Assembly: GCA_900314795.1 (NCBI GenBank)
Contig: OMWP01000011.1
Coordinates: forward strand, 1 to 54,463
Source of the DNA: an uncultured Eubacteriales bacterium
Lineage (GTDB): Bacteria > Bacillota > Clostridia > Oscillospirales > Acutalibacteraceae
DNA: 54,463 bases
Direction of reading: 5' to 3'
Below are positions 9,087 through 16,487 of this stretch, one piece after another. Both the position numbers and the translations under genes were made by a program. A model generated the notes under the pieces. The model ran no database searches. It was not told where the DNA came from and saw only the letters and a list, made by a program, of their open reading frames with translations. Position 1 is the stretch's first letter. Each line of letters opens with the position of its first letter.

Positions 9087-10409
9087 ATGGAATTATCAAA
9101 AGAGTTCTTGGAACTTATTGGTTCAGTTATAAATTCGGACGAATTCAAAAAAACCAATTATTATTTACGTTGTCTTAAAAAGGCTCCGCACGGTGGAGTA
9201 TTTCATATCAAACATCCCAATATATTTATTAAGTATTATCGATGCCAAACAGAATACTATTTGAGAAAAGGATACAACGTACCGTATCCGGTTGAACAGT
9301 TTATTCCGAGGATAATGAACGCTTTTTCATCATCTGGTATTAATCAGGAAGAATTGCTGAAATTCTGTTTTGCTGTTGATTTGGATAATAAGAGTGACCC
9401 GGTATTTGGTGAACGGTTTGGTGGTTACAAATGTCTATTCGCTATGAGTAGCGGAACATTAACGCCTATCAACCCTGAAAGCCATGCAGAAGCAATTATA
9501 GGGGAAGCTGTATACGGAAATATTCCTTTCTCCGGGAATTTCATAGTCGATGAAGAACGTTTGGCAAAAGTTTTTTATTGTTTTTTGGTTATGCTAAACA
9601 TAAAGCCATTTGAAACAATACAAGATATACTAAGTGTTGAAGAACTTGTTAGTGGACATGATAAGTATGGCTTAACTGATGTCACTAATGCTGTTTTTTC
9701 ACGACAAGGTTTCTTACTAAAGGATACATTCTATCTTTATAGCTTGTTTCTTGATACTTCTATATGCAGTTTGCGTTTTGAAAAGCCAGCCATAATTGAT
9801 GTTTTTCAGAGTATTCAGTCTAAAAATTTGCGTATTTTTATGCGTCTCGATAAAACACTTGCTGTTCCCAAAAACTGTATGATTACTACAGCAACTATAG
9901 ATATGCAGAAATGGCGTGGAATAACTTTTGACTTCTCAGATTTAAAAGCGATATTCAAGGAAAAACACGTTACAATTCACTTTGCACCTGATACACTACA
10001 CAAACTACTTATTGTAATTACACCTAATACAGATTCCACAGGAAGAGACTTCCTCAACATTACCGTAGAACAGTTGTGGAATCCTGAAAGAATATGTAAA
10101 GATGATAGCATTATTATAACAAACTTTGTACATGGCTGTTATTATTCTGACGTTAACAGCTTTGACCACATTGATTTCTCTGTCAATCAGTACAAACGTG
10201 ATGATTATATATTGAAATATGCGGATGCATACAATGATTCAGGTGTATCCATAGAAAAATATGCAGACGAGCATTATAAAGTGTGGTGTATAAAAGGAAA
10301 TACTATTGATTTTGAAGCTTGGGCAAAGCTCGTGTATTATACACTTGACGAACCTTTTCGGGATTTGTTCTTAGAAATGACATGCATTAAAACAATAGAA
10401 AACAAATAA
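9087..10409 (+). CDS. Protein of unknown function downstream of hsdR
   Basis: A 440-aa protein I cannot assign. ATG at 9087 is chosen over an in-frame TTG at 9054 because AAGGA lies at the right distance. No signal peptide, membrane segment or known motif is evident; it has aromatic-rich strands such as NYYLRCL and IFIKYYRC and a predicted mixed alpha/beta content. The coding sequence is markedly AT-rich, like the accessory genes inside the hsd operon and unlike hsdM/hsdR. It ends at a terminator that also closes the island cargo. A link to the restriction system (defence accessory or unrelated cargo) is inferred from position only; a 130-base gap separates it from hsdR. Confidence 0.75.
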   Translation: MELSKEFLELIGSVINSDEFKKTNYYLRCLKKAPHGGVFHIKHPNIFIKYYRCQTEYYLRKGYNVPYPVEQFIPRIMNAFSSSGINQEELLKFCFAVDLDNKSDPVFGERFGGYKCLFAMSSGTLTPINPESHAEAIIGEAVYGNIPFSGNFIVDEERLAKVFYCFLVMLNIKPFETIQDILSVEELVSGHDKYGLTDVTNAVFSRQGFLLKDTFYLYSLFLDTSICSLRFEKPAIIDVFQSIQSKNLRIFMRLDKTLAVPKNCMITTATIDMQKWRGITFDFSDLKAIFKEKHVTIHFAPDTLHKLLIVITPNTDSTGRDFLNITVEQLWNPERICKDDSIIITNFVHGCYYSDVNSFDHIDFSVNQYKRDDYILKYADAYNDSGVSIEKYADEHYKVWCIKGNTIDFEAWAKLVYYTLDEPFRDLFLEMTCIKTIENK

Positions 10410-10451
10410 AAATGAGTTTATGAGATATATCCGATCTAAATAACACAAAGC

Positions 10452-10490
10452 CAAGGAGGTCAAGGTACTAATACCCGACCTCCTTGTTTT
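10452..10490 (+). terminator. Terminator after the orphan gene downstream of hsdR
   Basis: A perfect 10-bp stem, CAAGGAGGTC with GACCTCCTTG, 15-base loop, followed by TTTT. It lies between the rightward cargo and the leftward TnpV gene. Confidence 0.75.
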
Positions 10491-10522
10491 AGCTTAAAAC
10501 TGTGTTTATGCGATATGAAGTT

Positions 10523-10879
10523 TTAGGTGTAGACAATCTCTCTGTTGACGATTTCGGCGGCTGTAAGGCGGATAGCGTTCATTTTACGCGCCCATTCAAC
10601 TGGGTTATCTGCTTTTAGCTGTTCGGTGATGGTTTCCTTTTCGGAAAGCTGACGGACAAGCAAATCGTACATTTCATTTGCCTGCTCATCAATATCGGCG
10701 AGATATGCTGCGAGCTTGCATGAAGTGAGCAGGTTGAAATAGATAAGCTTGTGGTGCTCTTGCAGATAACGCTTGTGCCTTTGTCCGAAAACGCCGATTG
10801 TGATCTTCGGATGCTCGGGCAACTGAAGATCGGGCAGAAGATAATCGCCCTGTTGTGTATATGTAATGGATGTTGCCAT
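10523..10879 (-). CDS. tnpV: TnpV-like transposon-encoded protein
   Basis: The 118-aa sequence has the TnpV pattern known from Tn4451-type and other Clostridial mobile elements: YTQQGDYLLPDL at the start, IGVFGQRHKRYLQEH, the block LLTSCKLAAYLADIDEQA, and a terminal helix ending IVNREIVYT. TnpV proteins are carried by integrative and mobilisable elements; their role is not established. It is last of three closely packed leftward genes. No integrase, relaxase or transposase accompanies it, so the trio looks like a remnant or a domesticated module left beside tRNA-Leu. Confidence 0.85.
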   Translation of the reverse strand: MATSITYTQQGDYLLPDLQLPEHPKITIGVFGQRHKRYLQEHHKLIYFNLLTSCKLAAYLADIDEQANEMYDLLVRQLSEKETITEQLKADNPVEWARKMNAIRLTAAEIVNREIVYT

Positions 10880-10882
10880 AAT

Positions 10883-11062
10883 TCAGACCTCCCTAATCTT
10901 GATTTTATTAATCTTTGCCTTTGTGAGCTTGATTATCAGTTCGTCAACAGCGTCAGAGTATTTGCCTCGCGTTACAAGATCGTTTTTCAAAAAAATCAGG
11001 CTGTTAACAATGGTACGCCTTTCATCACGCGTTAGATACAGATGATACTTTTGACTTCTCAT
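10883..11062 (-). CDS. Small conserved protein of TnpV-type mobile modules
   Basis: A 59-aa gene between tnpV and the DUF6809 gene. It begins MRSQKYHLYLTRDERRTIV and continues with SLIFLKNDLVTRGKYSDAVDELIIK before a basic tail. Small proteins of this form (Y.L.LT.dErr.ii.SLi.lrN.Li..GryTDaVDe) recur next to tnpV in Clostridial elements; I know no function. Its ATG overlaps the stop of the upstream gene (ATGA), and its stop lies three bases before the tnpV start. The packing and family resemblance make it a real gene despite its size. Confidence 0.8.
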   Translation of the reverse strand: MRSQKYHLYLTRDERRTIVNSLIFLKNDLVTRGKYSDAVDELIIKLTKAKINKIKIREV

Positions 11063-11367
11063 TTGCTCTGCTCCTTTAAGAAATCCTCATACGGCGTGTC
11101 GTCATTTACAAAAGTATCGTAAATAATCCTTGCGCCTAATCTAAATCCAACGATGAAGCTGTCGAGCTCCGATTCTCCCAAAATGATATCGGAAGCGTTA
11201 ACGAAGGAGAGAAATGCTTCTTTTTCTGCTCCTGAGAGTTTTTCGGTAAGCATAGCCTCGCTTTCCGAAAGAACAGCAATTTGCTTTTTCAAAAAACTGC
11301 CATTCTTGAATCCGCGCGCCTGCGGGTCAATGTTTCCGTAGTACAGTTCCGAAATTACATTTTTCAT
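11059..11367 (-). CDS. DUF6809-like small protein of a mobile module
   Basis: A 102-aa protein, mainly helical, with the pattern MKNVISELYYGNIDPQARGF near its start and a conserved acidic C-terminus. It matches proteins annotated DUF6809 that travel with tnpV. The ATG at 11367 is chosen because GGAGG lies 8 bases upstream; an in-frame ATG at 11397 has no such site. It is first of three overlapping or abutting leftward genes (this one, the 59-aa gene, tnpV). Function unknown. Confidence 0.8.
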   Translation of the reverse strand: MKNVISELYYGNIDPQARGFKNGSFLKKQIAVLSESEAMLTEKLSGAEKEAFLSFVNASDIILGESELDSFIVGFRLGARIIYDTFVNDDTPYEDFLKEQSK

Positions 11368-11490
11368 TCTAATGACCTCCAATATTAGATTTGTCAAACA
11401 AACGATTCAGTGAATTAAGGTCATTTTTCTTTAATTGACAGCACTTTTTAGCTGTCCGGTCTATATGTTTTCACGAAAAATCTATGTTTT

Positions 11491-11532
11491 TGACTGCATT
11501 CGTGACTGCAGTTGACTGTGATTTTGACTGCA
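11491..11532. repeat. Four TGACTGCA-type direct repeats beside tRNA-Leu
   Basis: TGACTGCA occurs at 11491, 11503 and 11525 with a variant TGACTGTG at 11513, spaced 10-12 bp, one helical turn. They lie in the gene-free 11400-11640 stretch between the mobile trio and the tRNA-Leu terminator. Helical phasing suggests protein binding sites, for example recombinase arm sites of a lost integrase; a decayed coding end is the alternative. Confidence 0.5.
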
Positions 11533-11635
11533 CTTTATCTTGTTTTATCCGATTTCAACTTTTCTTAACTCAACTGTGCAAGTGCTCATAAGCTCAGTAT
11601 TTAAGCCGTTTTAGGGCATTTTAAGAAAAGTTGGC

Positions 11636-11668
11636 AAAACAAAAGAGGCAGTTAAAAACTGCCTCAAA
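11636..11668 (-). terminator. Terminator of tRNA-Leu
   Basis: On the minus strand GAGGCAGTT, a TTT loop and AACTGCCTC are followed by TTTT, just after the tRNA 3' end. Confidence 0.85.
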
Positions 11669-11669
11669 A

Positions 11670-11756
11670 TGGTGCAGGTAACAGGACTTGAACCTGCATG
11701 AAATTGCTTTCATACGGACCTGAACCGTACGCGTCTGCCAATTCCGCCATACCTGC
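11670..11756 (-). tRNA. tRNA-Leu (anticodon CAG)
   Basis: An 87-base gene with encoded CCA. The acceptor GCAGGTA pairs with TACCTGC, the anticodon loop TTCAGGT sits on a TACGG/CCGTA stem giving anticodon CAG, a long class II variable arm (TGAAAGCAATTTCA) is present, and the T arm carries TTCAAGT. It decodes CUG. Its 3' side faces the mobile island, as expected for an integration target. Confidence 0.95.
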
Positions 11757-11824
11757 ATATTCTCTCATATTTTTACACGGCTGAGAGTGCCGAGGTGGAG
11801 CATCTCGCTTCATCCACAAGCGTT

Positions 11825-11853
11825 ATTATATCAAATGCGGACGAGAATGTCAA
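11825..11853 (-). promoter_or_regulatory. Promoter of tRNA-Leu
   Basis: On the minus strand, consensus TTGACA, 17 bases, TATAAT, about 70 bases before the tRNA. The surrounding 11757-12091 gap holds no convincing gene. Confidence 0.8.
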
Positions 11854-12091
11854 TACTTCGTTCAAGAATTTTTCACGACACGGTTCAGCGTTGATTCGCA
11901 GACTGAATGCAACGGTCTCTGCATCTCTCCTATATACCCACAGGATATCACAAATCATAGAAAACGGATGCCGAGGATATGCCGCTTATCAGCGCGGCGA
12001 TATCTCCAGCATCCGAGATCATGCCCCTGAACGGGTCGAGGGCAGTTCCAATAAATCTTATGCGGTGAGCCTCATTAATATGCCTCGTGCG

Positions 12092-12874
12092 TTAACTGTC
12101 GCTTTCGATCACGCTCAGCGGATCGATGGTGCGATTACCCGAGCGGATCTCGATGTGCACATGCGGCTCATCCTCGTTCTCGCAGGGGATCTGTGCGACC
12201 GTACCGATCGTATCGCCCGTGCTGAGCTGCTGACCCTTTTCCACTGTCAGCTGTGAATCCAAGCCGCAGTAATAGACGTAGCAATCACCGCAGTCTACCT
12301 CGATGATCACGCCGTATAATTCTGATACGGAAATATCGCTGACGGTGCCGTCGCACATCGCATAGACATTTTCGCCCTCATCCGCGGCAAAATCGCAGCC
12401 GACATGGGCGCGGTAATCGCGCAGGGTCTTGCTGTAAACCGCATCCTCGCTGTAGGGCTTTGTGACCTGCTGACTTTTAACGGGATAGATCATGCTGCTC
12501 TCGATATTCAGCACCGCCTGCAGGCGATCCGACCCCATGTTCTGATTCGCGGACTGCACCTCGGTAGGCTTCGTTTCGCTGATGACCAGCTTTCGCGCGG
12601 GTTCGGTCACTTCTTCCGTCAGAGCCTCTGTCGGCACCTCGGTCACCGCCTCAGTCACTTCCACCGTCACACCCGTCATCTCCTGCCCTACCGCCGCATT
12701 CTCGGTAGAGAGGGATGAAAAGTAGGTGTTATCACTCGGCTCGGTTGTATCGCTCAGGGTGGAATACGCCGACCACACGGCAAATCCCACCGCCATCATA
12801 CAGATGGAGAGCGCGATGTAAAAGCTCACGCGCTCCGTCGGTTTTTTCTCTTTTGCGTGTCTGTAATTCTTCAT
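12092..12874 (-). CDS. M23/LytM-domain membrane protein, SpoIIQ-like
   Basis: A 260-aa protein with one N-terminal membrane segment (about residues 17-38), a Thr/Glu-rich extracellular linker, and a C-terminal M23 (LytM) domain. The linker and domain order match SpoIIQ, the forespore protein that bridges to SpoIIIAH in engulfment. Zinc ligands are intact: H157 and D161 in RAHVGCDFA, and HVH at 238-240; many Clostridial SpoIIQ proteins keep them while Bacillus SpoIIQ does not. The ATG at 12874 follows GGAGG at 9 bases and replaces an in-frame upstream ATG at 12955. A sigma-F/G-type promoter lies just upstream. A general M23 endopeptidase is the alternative, but the promoter favours SpoIIQ. Confidence 0.8.
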   Translation of the reverse strand: MKNYRHAKEKKPTERVSFYIALSICMMAVGFAVWSAYSTLSDTTEPSDNTYFSSLSTENAAVGQEMTGVTVEVTEAVTEVPTEALTEEVTEPARKLVISETKPTEVQSANQNMGSDRLQAVLNIESSMIYPVKSQQVTKPYSEDAVYSKTLRDYRAHVGCDFAADEGENVYAMCDGTVSDISVSELYGVIIEVDCGDCYVYYCGLDSQLTVEKGQQLSTGDTIGTVAQIPCENEDEPHVHIEIRSGNRTIDPLSVIESDS

Positions 12875-12893
12875 ATAAAAACGCCTCCGCCCA

Positions 12894-12923
12894 TAGTATG
12901 AACGGAAGCGCGTCAGTTTATTC
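12894..12923 (-). promoter_or_regulatory. Forespore (sigma-F/sigma-G) promoter of the SpoIIQ-like gene
   Basis: On the minus strand GAATA, an 18-base spacer and CATACTA match the forespore consensus (GHATR, 17-18 bases, CATnMTA). It lies 20 bases before the ATG. This also explains why the upstream in-frame ATG cannot be used. Confidence 0.7.
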
Positions 12924-12988
12924 AGTTGAATTGATAACATCGGTTGAGTTGTCACGGGACGGCACTCGTGTCACCCCTGATCATCGGA

Positions 12989-13966
12989 TCATCTGACGAT
13001 GGCGAATACCATGGTTGCGATGTAGATCAGGATCATCATGGCGCCTTGCGGACGGTTGATCTTGTTCCTCAGCGCGAAGATGAATACCAGGATCGAAGTC
13101 GCAATCAGGATCGCGATGTCGATCATCGACGCAAAGTTGACCCCGATCGGATGGATGGTGCCGGAAACGCCGAGGATCAGCAGGATATTGAAGATATTGG
13201 AGCCGACAACATTACCGACTGCCAGTCCGTTTTCACCTTTACGAGATGCGACCACGGAGGTCACCAGCTCGGGCAGCGAGGTGCCCACAGCCACGATCGT
13301 CAGACCGATCAAGGTCTCGGACATACCGAATGCGGCGGCAATATACTTGGCGGATTCAACGACAAAATGTCCGCCCGCGACAATCAAAGTGATACCGATC
13401 AGTACGAACAGTACGCTTTTGAGCGGCGACATCTGCTTGACCGCTTCCCCCTCGGTCTTATTCTTGAGCGCCGAACGGATAAGGACGATGATGTACACGA
13501 CAAAGATAGCTATCAGGGCGATACCCATCCAGCGCTCCAGCGTTGTGACATTGTCGCCCATCTTGACCGTTGCAAATTCGGTCGATTTGAGTACGCCGAC
13601 TCCCAACGCGACAAACAACGCGATCGTGATGATGATCGAGAACGGAAAATCTCGCTTTTTGATGACGTCATCGAGCGGCAGAGGCTTGATCAAAGCACAT
13701 ATGCCCAGCACCATCAAGAGGTTGAACAGGTTCGAGCCGACGACGTTACTCACGGCGATCTCGTTAGAGCCGTTGATCGCCGCCGAGGTACTGACCGCCA
13801 GCTCCGGCGCGCTCGTACCCATCGCCACGATCGTCAGACCGATGATGATCGACGGAACTTTGAAGATGGCGGCAAGCGATGAGCTGCCGTCTACAAACAG
13901 ATCCGCGCCCTTGATCAGCGCGACAAATCCCGCAATCAGCAGGACGATCTGCAACACCATTTGCAT
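12989..13966 (-). CDS. Calcium/sodium antiporter, CaCA family (YrbG type)
   Basis: A 325-aa integral membrane protein with about ten membrane segments arranged as two inverted halves. Each half carries an alpha-repeat: MGTSAPELAVSTSAA with AVSNVVGSNLFN, and VGTSLPELVTSVVAS with AVGNVVGSNIFN. These repeats form the ion-binding centre of CaCA exchangers, which move Ca2+ (or another cation) out in exchange for Na+ or H+. Length is normal for the bacterial YrbG-like group. A consensus sigma-A promoter lies 60-90 bases upstream. It is monocistronic, between the SpoIIQ-like gene and tRNA-Val. Confidence 0.9.
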   Translation of the reverse strand: MQMVLQIVLLIAGFVALIKGADLFVDGSSSLAAIFKVPSIIIGLTIVAMGTSAPELAVSTSAAINGSNEIAVSNVVGSNLFNLLMVLGICALIKPLPLDDVIKKRDFPFSIIITIALFVALGVGVLKSTEFATVKMGDNVTTLERWMGIALIAIFVVYIIVLIRSALKNKTEGEAVKQMSPLKSVLFVLIGITLIVAGGHFVVESAKYIAAAFGMSETLIGLTIVAVGTSLPELVTSVVASRKGENGLAVGNVVGSNIFNILLILGVSGTIHPIGVNFASMIDIAILIATSILVFIFALRNKINRPQGAMMILIYIATMVFAIVR

Positions 13967-14028
13967 ATTGAACCCTTCTTTGTTTTCACATATAGTATGG
14001 ATGATCCAATCCGAATCAATCTAATAGC

Positions 14029-14057
14029 ATTATAAATCTACTGTCAAATTATGTCAA
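14029..14057 (-). promoter_or_regulatory. Promoter of the CaCA antiporter gene
   Basis: On the minus strand TTGACA, 17 bases, TATAAT: a perfect sigma-A match, about 63 bases before the start codon. Confidence 0.75.
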
Positions 14058-14112
14058 TTACAGTACTTCAATAAAATACTGATTATTTGTTCACAAAAAA
14101 ATGTACAAATGG

Positions 14113-14146
14113 AAAAAGGAACCCACATAAACAAGTGGATTCCTTT
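14113..14146 (-). terminator. Terminator of tRNA-Val
   Basis: On the minus strand AAAGGAATCCAC pairs with GTGGGTTCCTTT across an 8-base loop and runs into T-rich sequence, directly after the tRNA. Confidence 0.75.
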
Positions 14147-14152
14147 GCTGTT

Positions 14153-14229
14153 TGGTGGAGACTATTGGAATCGAACCAATGACCCCCTGCACGTCAAGCA
14201 GGTACTCTAACCAGCTGAGCTAAGCCTCC
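14153..14229 (-). tRNA. tRNA-Val (anticodon GAC)
   Basis: A 77-base gene with encoded CCA. The acceptor GGAGGCT pairs with AGTCTCC, the D arm is TTAGCTCAGCTGGTTAGAG, the CCTGC/GCAGG stem holds loop TTGACGT (anticodon GAC), and the T arm has GGTTCGATTCC. Confidence 0.95.
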
Positions 14230-14248
14230 GTATTGATTCAGCTCTATT

Positions 14249-14277
14249 ACTTTACCACACTTTTTGAAAAAAATCAA
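14249..14277 (-). promoter_or_regulatory. Promoter of tRNA-Val
   Basis: On the minus strand TTGATT, 17 bases, TAAAGT, 20 bases before the tRNA 5' end. Confidence 0.55.
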
Positions 14278-14453
14278 GTATTATTTTCAATACGGTTCAT
14301 CTTTTCTGAAAACACCGGGAAATTCACCGCTTTATTATATCCATGAACAATCATTTAATTGTTTCACACCTTTCCCCTATCCGCATAAGATGGTATGGGA
14401 GCGATACCAAGTACTTTTCGTGTCAGCTCCCAAAACACAGGAAAGGAAAAACT

Positions 14454-15347
14454 ATGGCTACCACATTTACTAACACAGCTACCTTGAGCTACAACGGCGG
14501 CTCGGTGCAGTCAAATGTCGCGGTCGGGTCGGTCGAGGGCGTTCTCAGCGTCAGCAAGGCGACTGCCGCTCAGGAGTACCGGGCAGGCGATACCCTCACC
14601 TATGCCGTCAGCATCATCAACAACAGCGATACCGCGGTGACAGGGCTGACCGTGACCGATGACCTCGGCTCGTATATCTTCAACACCGGTACGGTACAGC
14701 CGCTGAGTTACGTTGAGGATTCCGCGCTGTATTTCATCGACGGCGTTTTGCAGCCGACTCCTGCTGTCAGCACCGCGGACGGTCTGGTATTCAGCAACAT
14801 CACCGCCCCCGCCGACGGCAACACCGTGCTGATCTATGAAGCGGTGGTCACGGAATTTGCTCCGCTTGAGACAGGCGGCGTGATCGAGAACACCGTCACC
14901 GTCAGCAGCACGGGGCTTTGTGACGTCAACGCGACAGAGAATGTTGCGGCGGCAGTCGGCGCGGCACTCTCTATCCTGAAATCAATCTCCCCTGTTCCCG
15001 TGGCGGAGAACGGCGAAGTGACCTATACCTTCCGCTTGCAGAACAACGGCAACACCGCCGTCACCGCGGCGGACAACGCCGTCATCAGCGACACCTTCTC
15101 CCCTGTTCTCAGCGATATCAGCATCATGCTGGACGATACCCCGCTCGCTGAGGGCACGGGCTACACCTATAACCAGACCACCGGACTGTTCCGAACCGCA
15201 AACGGCGTCATCACGATCCCCGCCGCGACCTTTACGCAGGATGCGACCACCGGCGCGTGGAGCGTCGAGCCCGGTACTGCGACCCTGACCGTGACCGGCA
15301 CCATCGGCTCTGTGTGTGATCTCGGCTCAGTCACAACAGGCGGCTGA
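14454..15347 (+). CDS. DUF11 (conserved repeat) domain protein
   Basis: A 297-aa protein with two DUF11-type Ig-like beta repeats. The first (about residues 33-140) has the phrase LSVSKATAAQEYRAGDTLTYAVSI and then a VTGLTVTDDL strand. The second begins near residue 178 with LSILKSISPVPVAENGEVTYTFRL and has IDDTF-like TDD/SDTFSP turns. The ATG at 14454 follows AGGAAAGG. There is no signal peptide, membrane anchor or sorting signal, which is odd for a DUF11 domain, usually found on surface proteins. A structural role on the spore or an unknown export route would fit, but nothing here proves it. A CATAAGAT string upstream resembles a sigma-K box only weakly. Confidence 0.75.
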   Translation: MATTFTNTATLSYNGGSVQSNVAVGSVEGVLSVSKATAAQEYRAGDTLTYAVSIINNSDTAVTGLTVTDDLGSYIFNTGTVQPLSYVEDSALYFIDGVLQPTPAVSTADGLVFSNITAPADGNTVLIYEAVVTEFAPLETGGVIENTVTVSSTGLCDVNATENVAAAVGAALSILKSISPVPVAENGEVTYTFRLQNNGNTAVTAADNAVISDTFSPVLSDISIMLDDTPLAEGTGYTYNQTTGLFRTANGVITIPAATFTQDATTGAWSVEPGTATLTVTGTIGSVCDLGSVTTGG

Positions 15348-15587
15348 ACCGCAAAACAACTCAATACCAAACAACCTCCAAAAGCGTCAAGCTGTCGGCA
15401 TTCGGCAGCTTGGCTTACTTAATCATCAAGGTAAAAATGCTGTTGGGGCATGCACGTTTCAAACCGCTTTTGTTCGAGTCTATTTTCTGGCGAAGTATAT
15501 CCCTGCTTCCGTAGGGACGAGCAGTTATAACGCCCCACGGCAGGACGTTGGATTACAAACCACACAGGTTGAGGAGATGTGCGTTTT

Positions 15588-15708
15588 GTAGGGTACGGCG
15601 CTTGAGGAGTTGTCCAAATCTTTGATTTGGCATACAACTCCCATGCAACAGCGCTCCAATCACAGGCAAAGCCTGTGATTGGCTAAGCGCCACTGCTTGT
15701 CGACGTAC
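15588..15708 (+). repeat. Interspersed palindromic repeat, copy A
   Basis: About 120 bp that recurs inverted at 22238-22355. It contains two nested hairpins, CCAAATC/GATTTGG and a CAATCACAGG/CCTGTGATTG stem, and the phrase GGCTAAGCGCCACTG shared by both copies. The flanking 15348-15587 and 15709-15932 stretches hold no gene; a hairpin at 15388-15412 may terminate the DUF11 gene. Confidence 0.7.
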
Positions 15709-15932
15709 CGCATGACAGAAACCATTATGTCCTCTCATGTTTTCGATATTGGGTACGCCCGTCATTCTCGGTACGTCATGAATGCCGTACCCTACGGTAA
15801 AATTGATCTGCTCCTCAGCAATGCGATTGAAAGAATAAGTTTAATGTCAATATCCCACCGACACATATGGCCGAAATATACGCTTTAGTCATTTAAAGTG
15901 ATACTGAATTAAAAATATTTTTGTAAAAACTA

Positions 15933-15961
15933 TTGACAAATGGATTTTTATGCGCTAAAAT
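15933..15961 (+). promoter_or_regulatory. Promoter of the T-box/trpB2 transcript
   Basis: TTGACA, exactly 17 bases, TAAAAT, immediately ahead of the T-box leader. Confidence 0.8.
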
Positions 15962-15967
15962 ACACAT

Positions 15968-16422
15968 ATCAAAATTGAACAGCAAACCTATGACGAAGAG
16001 TGAGTAAGCCTTACCACTTGTCACCCAGAGAGCCGCGGATGGTGAGATCGCGGCGGATGAGCTAAGGTCGAATGGACTTCGGAGGGCGAACAGAAATGTT
16101 AGAAGCGCCGAGGCTCGGAGCCCTCGGATAACGACTGACGAGTCGGTGCCTATCGAAATGACCGCAGGTCATGCAGATGGGCGGACGAGTGGGAGTTATA
16201 CGAGGATCAGCGCAGAGCAACGAGGCGTGACACAGAAAAGTGTTTTGCCACAGCGTATAGCAGCTTAACAGCCTGACTGACAGAGTATGTGAGACGGATT
16301 GACCCGACGTAAAGGAGGTCAGCGTATGTTAGTACGTGTGAGCGGGCGTGAAAGCGCCAAGCCAGGTGGCACCGCAGGAAGCAATTATCCTGTCCCGGCA
16401 GAAATGCAGGGACAGGTTTTTT
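15968..16422 (+). promoter_or_regulatory. T-box riboswitch leader upstream of trpB2
   Basis: A tRNA-sensing leader. Stem I features are visible: GACGAAGAGTGAGTAA at its 5' foot, AGAGAGCCGCGG with GGTGAGA, and a descending strand containing GAATGGAC near 16070, where TGG is the likely Trp specifier codon. The conserved T-box AGGTGGCACCGC is at 16364-16375. An intrinsic terminator follows: CCTGTCCC (16389-16396), GGGACAGG (16409-16416) and six T. Uncharged tRNA-Trp would favour the antiterminator and expression of trpB2. At about 455 bases it is much longer than usual because some 270 bases separate stem I from the T-box. Confidence 0.88.
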
Positions 16423-16456
16423 ATTTGCAAACAACTTATTATTCTTTGGAGGAATT

Positions 16457-16483
16457 ATGAGATTACTGACAAAACGATGGTGA
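16457..16483 (+). CDS. Possible leader peptide ending in Trp
   Basis: GGAGGAATT precedes an ATG that opens an eight-codon frame, MRLLTKRW then TGA. It lies 34 bases after the T-box terminator and before an inserted palindromic repeat. The strong ribosome site and the Trp codon before the stop are suggestive. It may equally be a vestige of the original downstream start context. Confidence 0.3.
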   Translation: MRLLTKRW

Positions 16484-16487
16484 TGCA

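Noticed and set aside
11795-12256. 153-codon plus-strand frame next to tRNA-Leu
   Set aside because: It overlaps the tRNA-Leu promoter and the antisense of the SpoIIQ-like gene, with no ribosome site.
12944-13882. Long plus-strand frames opposite the CaCA antiporter
   Set aside because: Antisense shadow of a clear membrane-protein gene with low-complexity His/Asp/Arg composition.
14376-14400. Sigma-K promoter upstream of the DUF11 gene
   Set aside because: CATAAGAT resembles the -10 box, but the AC element spacing is about 15 rather than 16-17 and the match is short.
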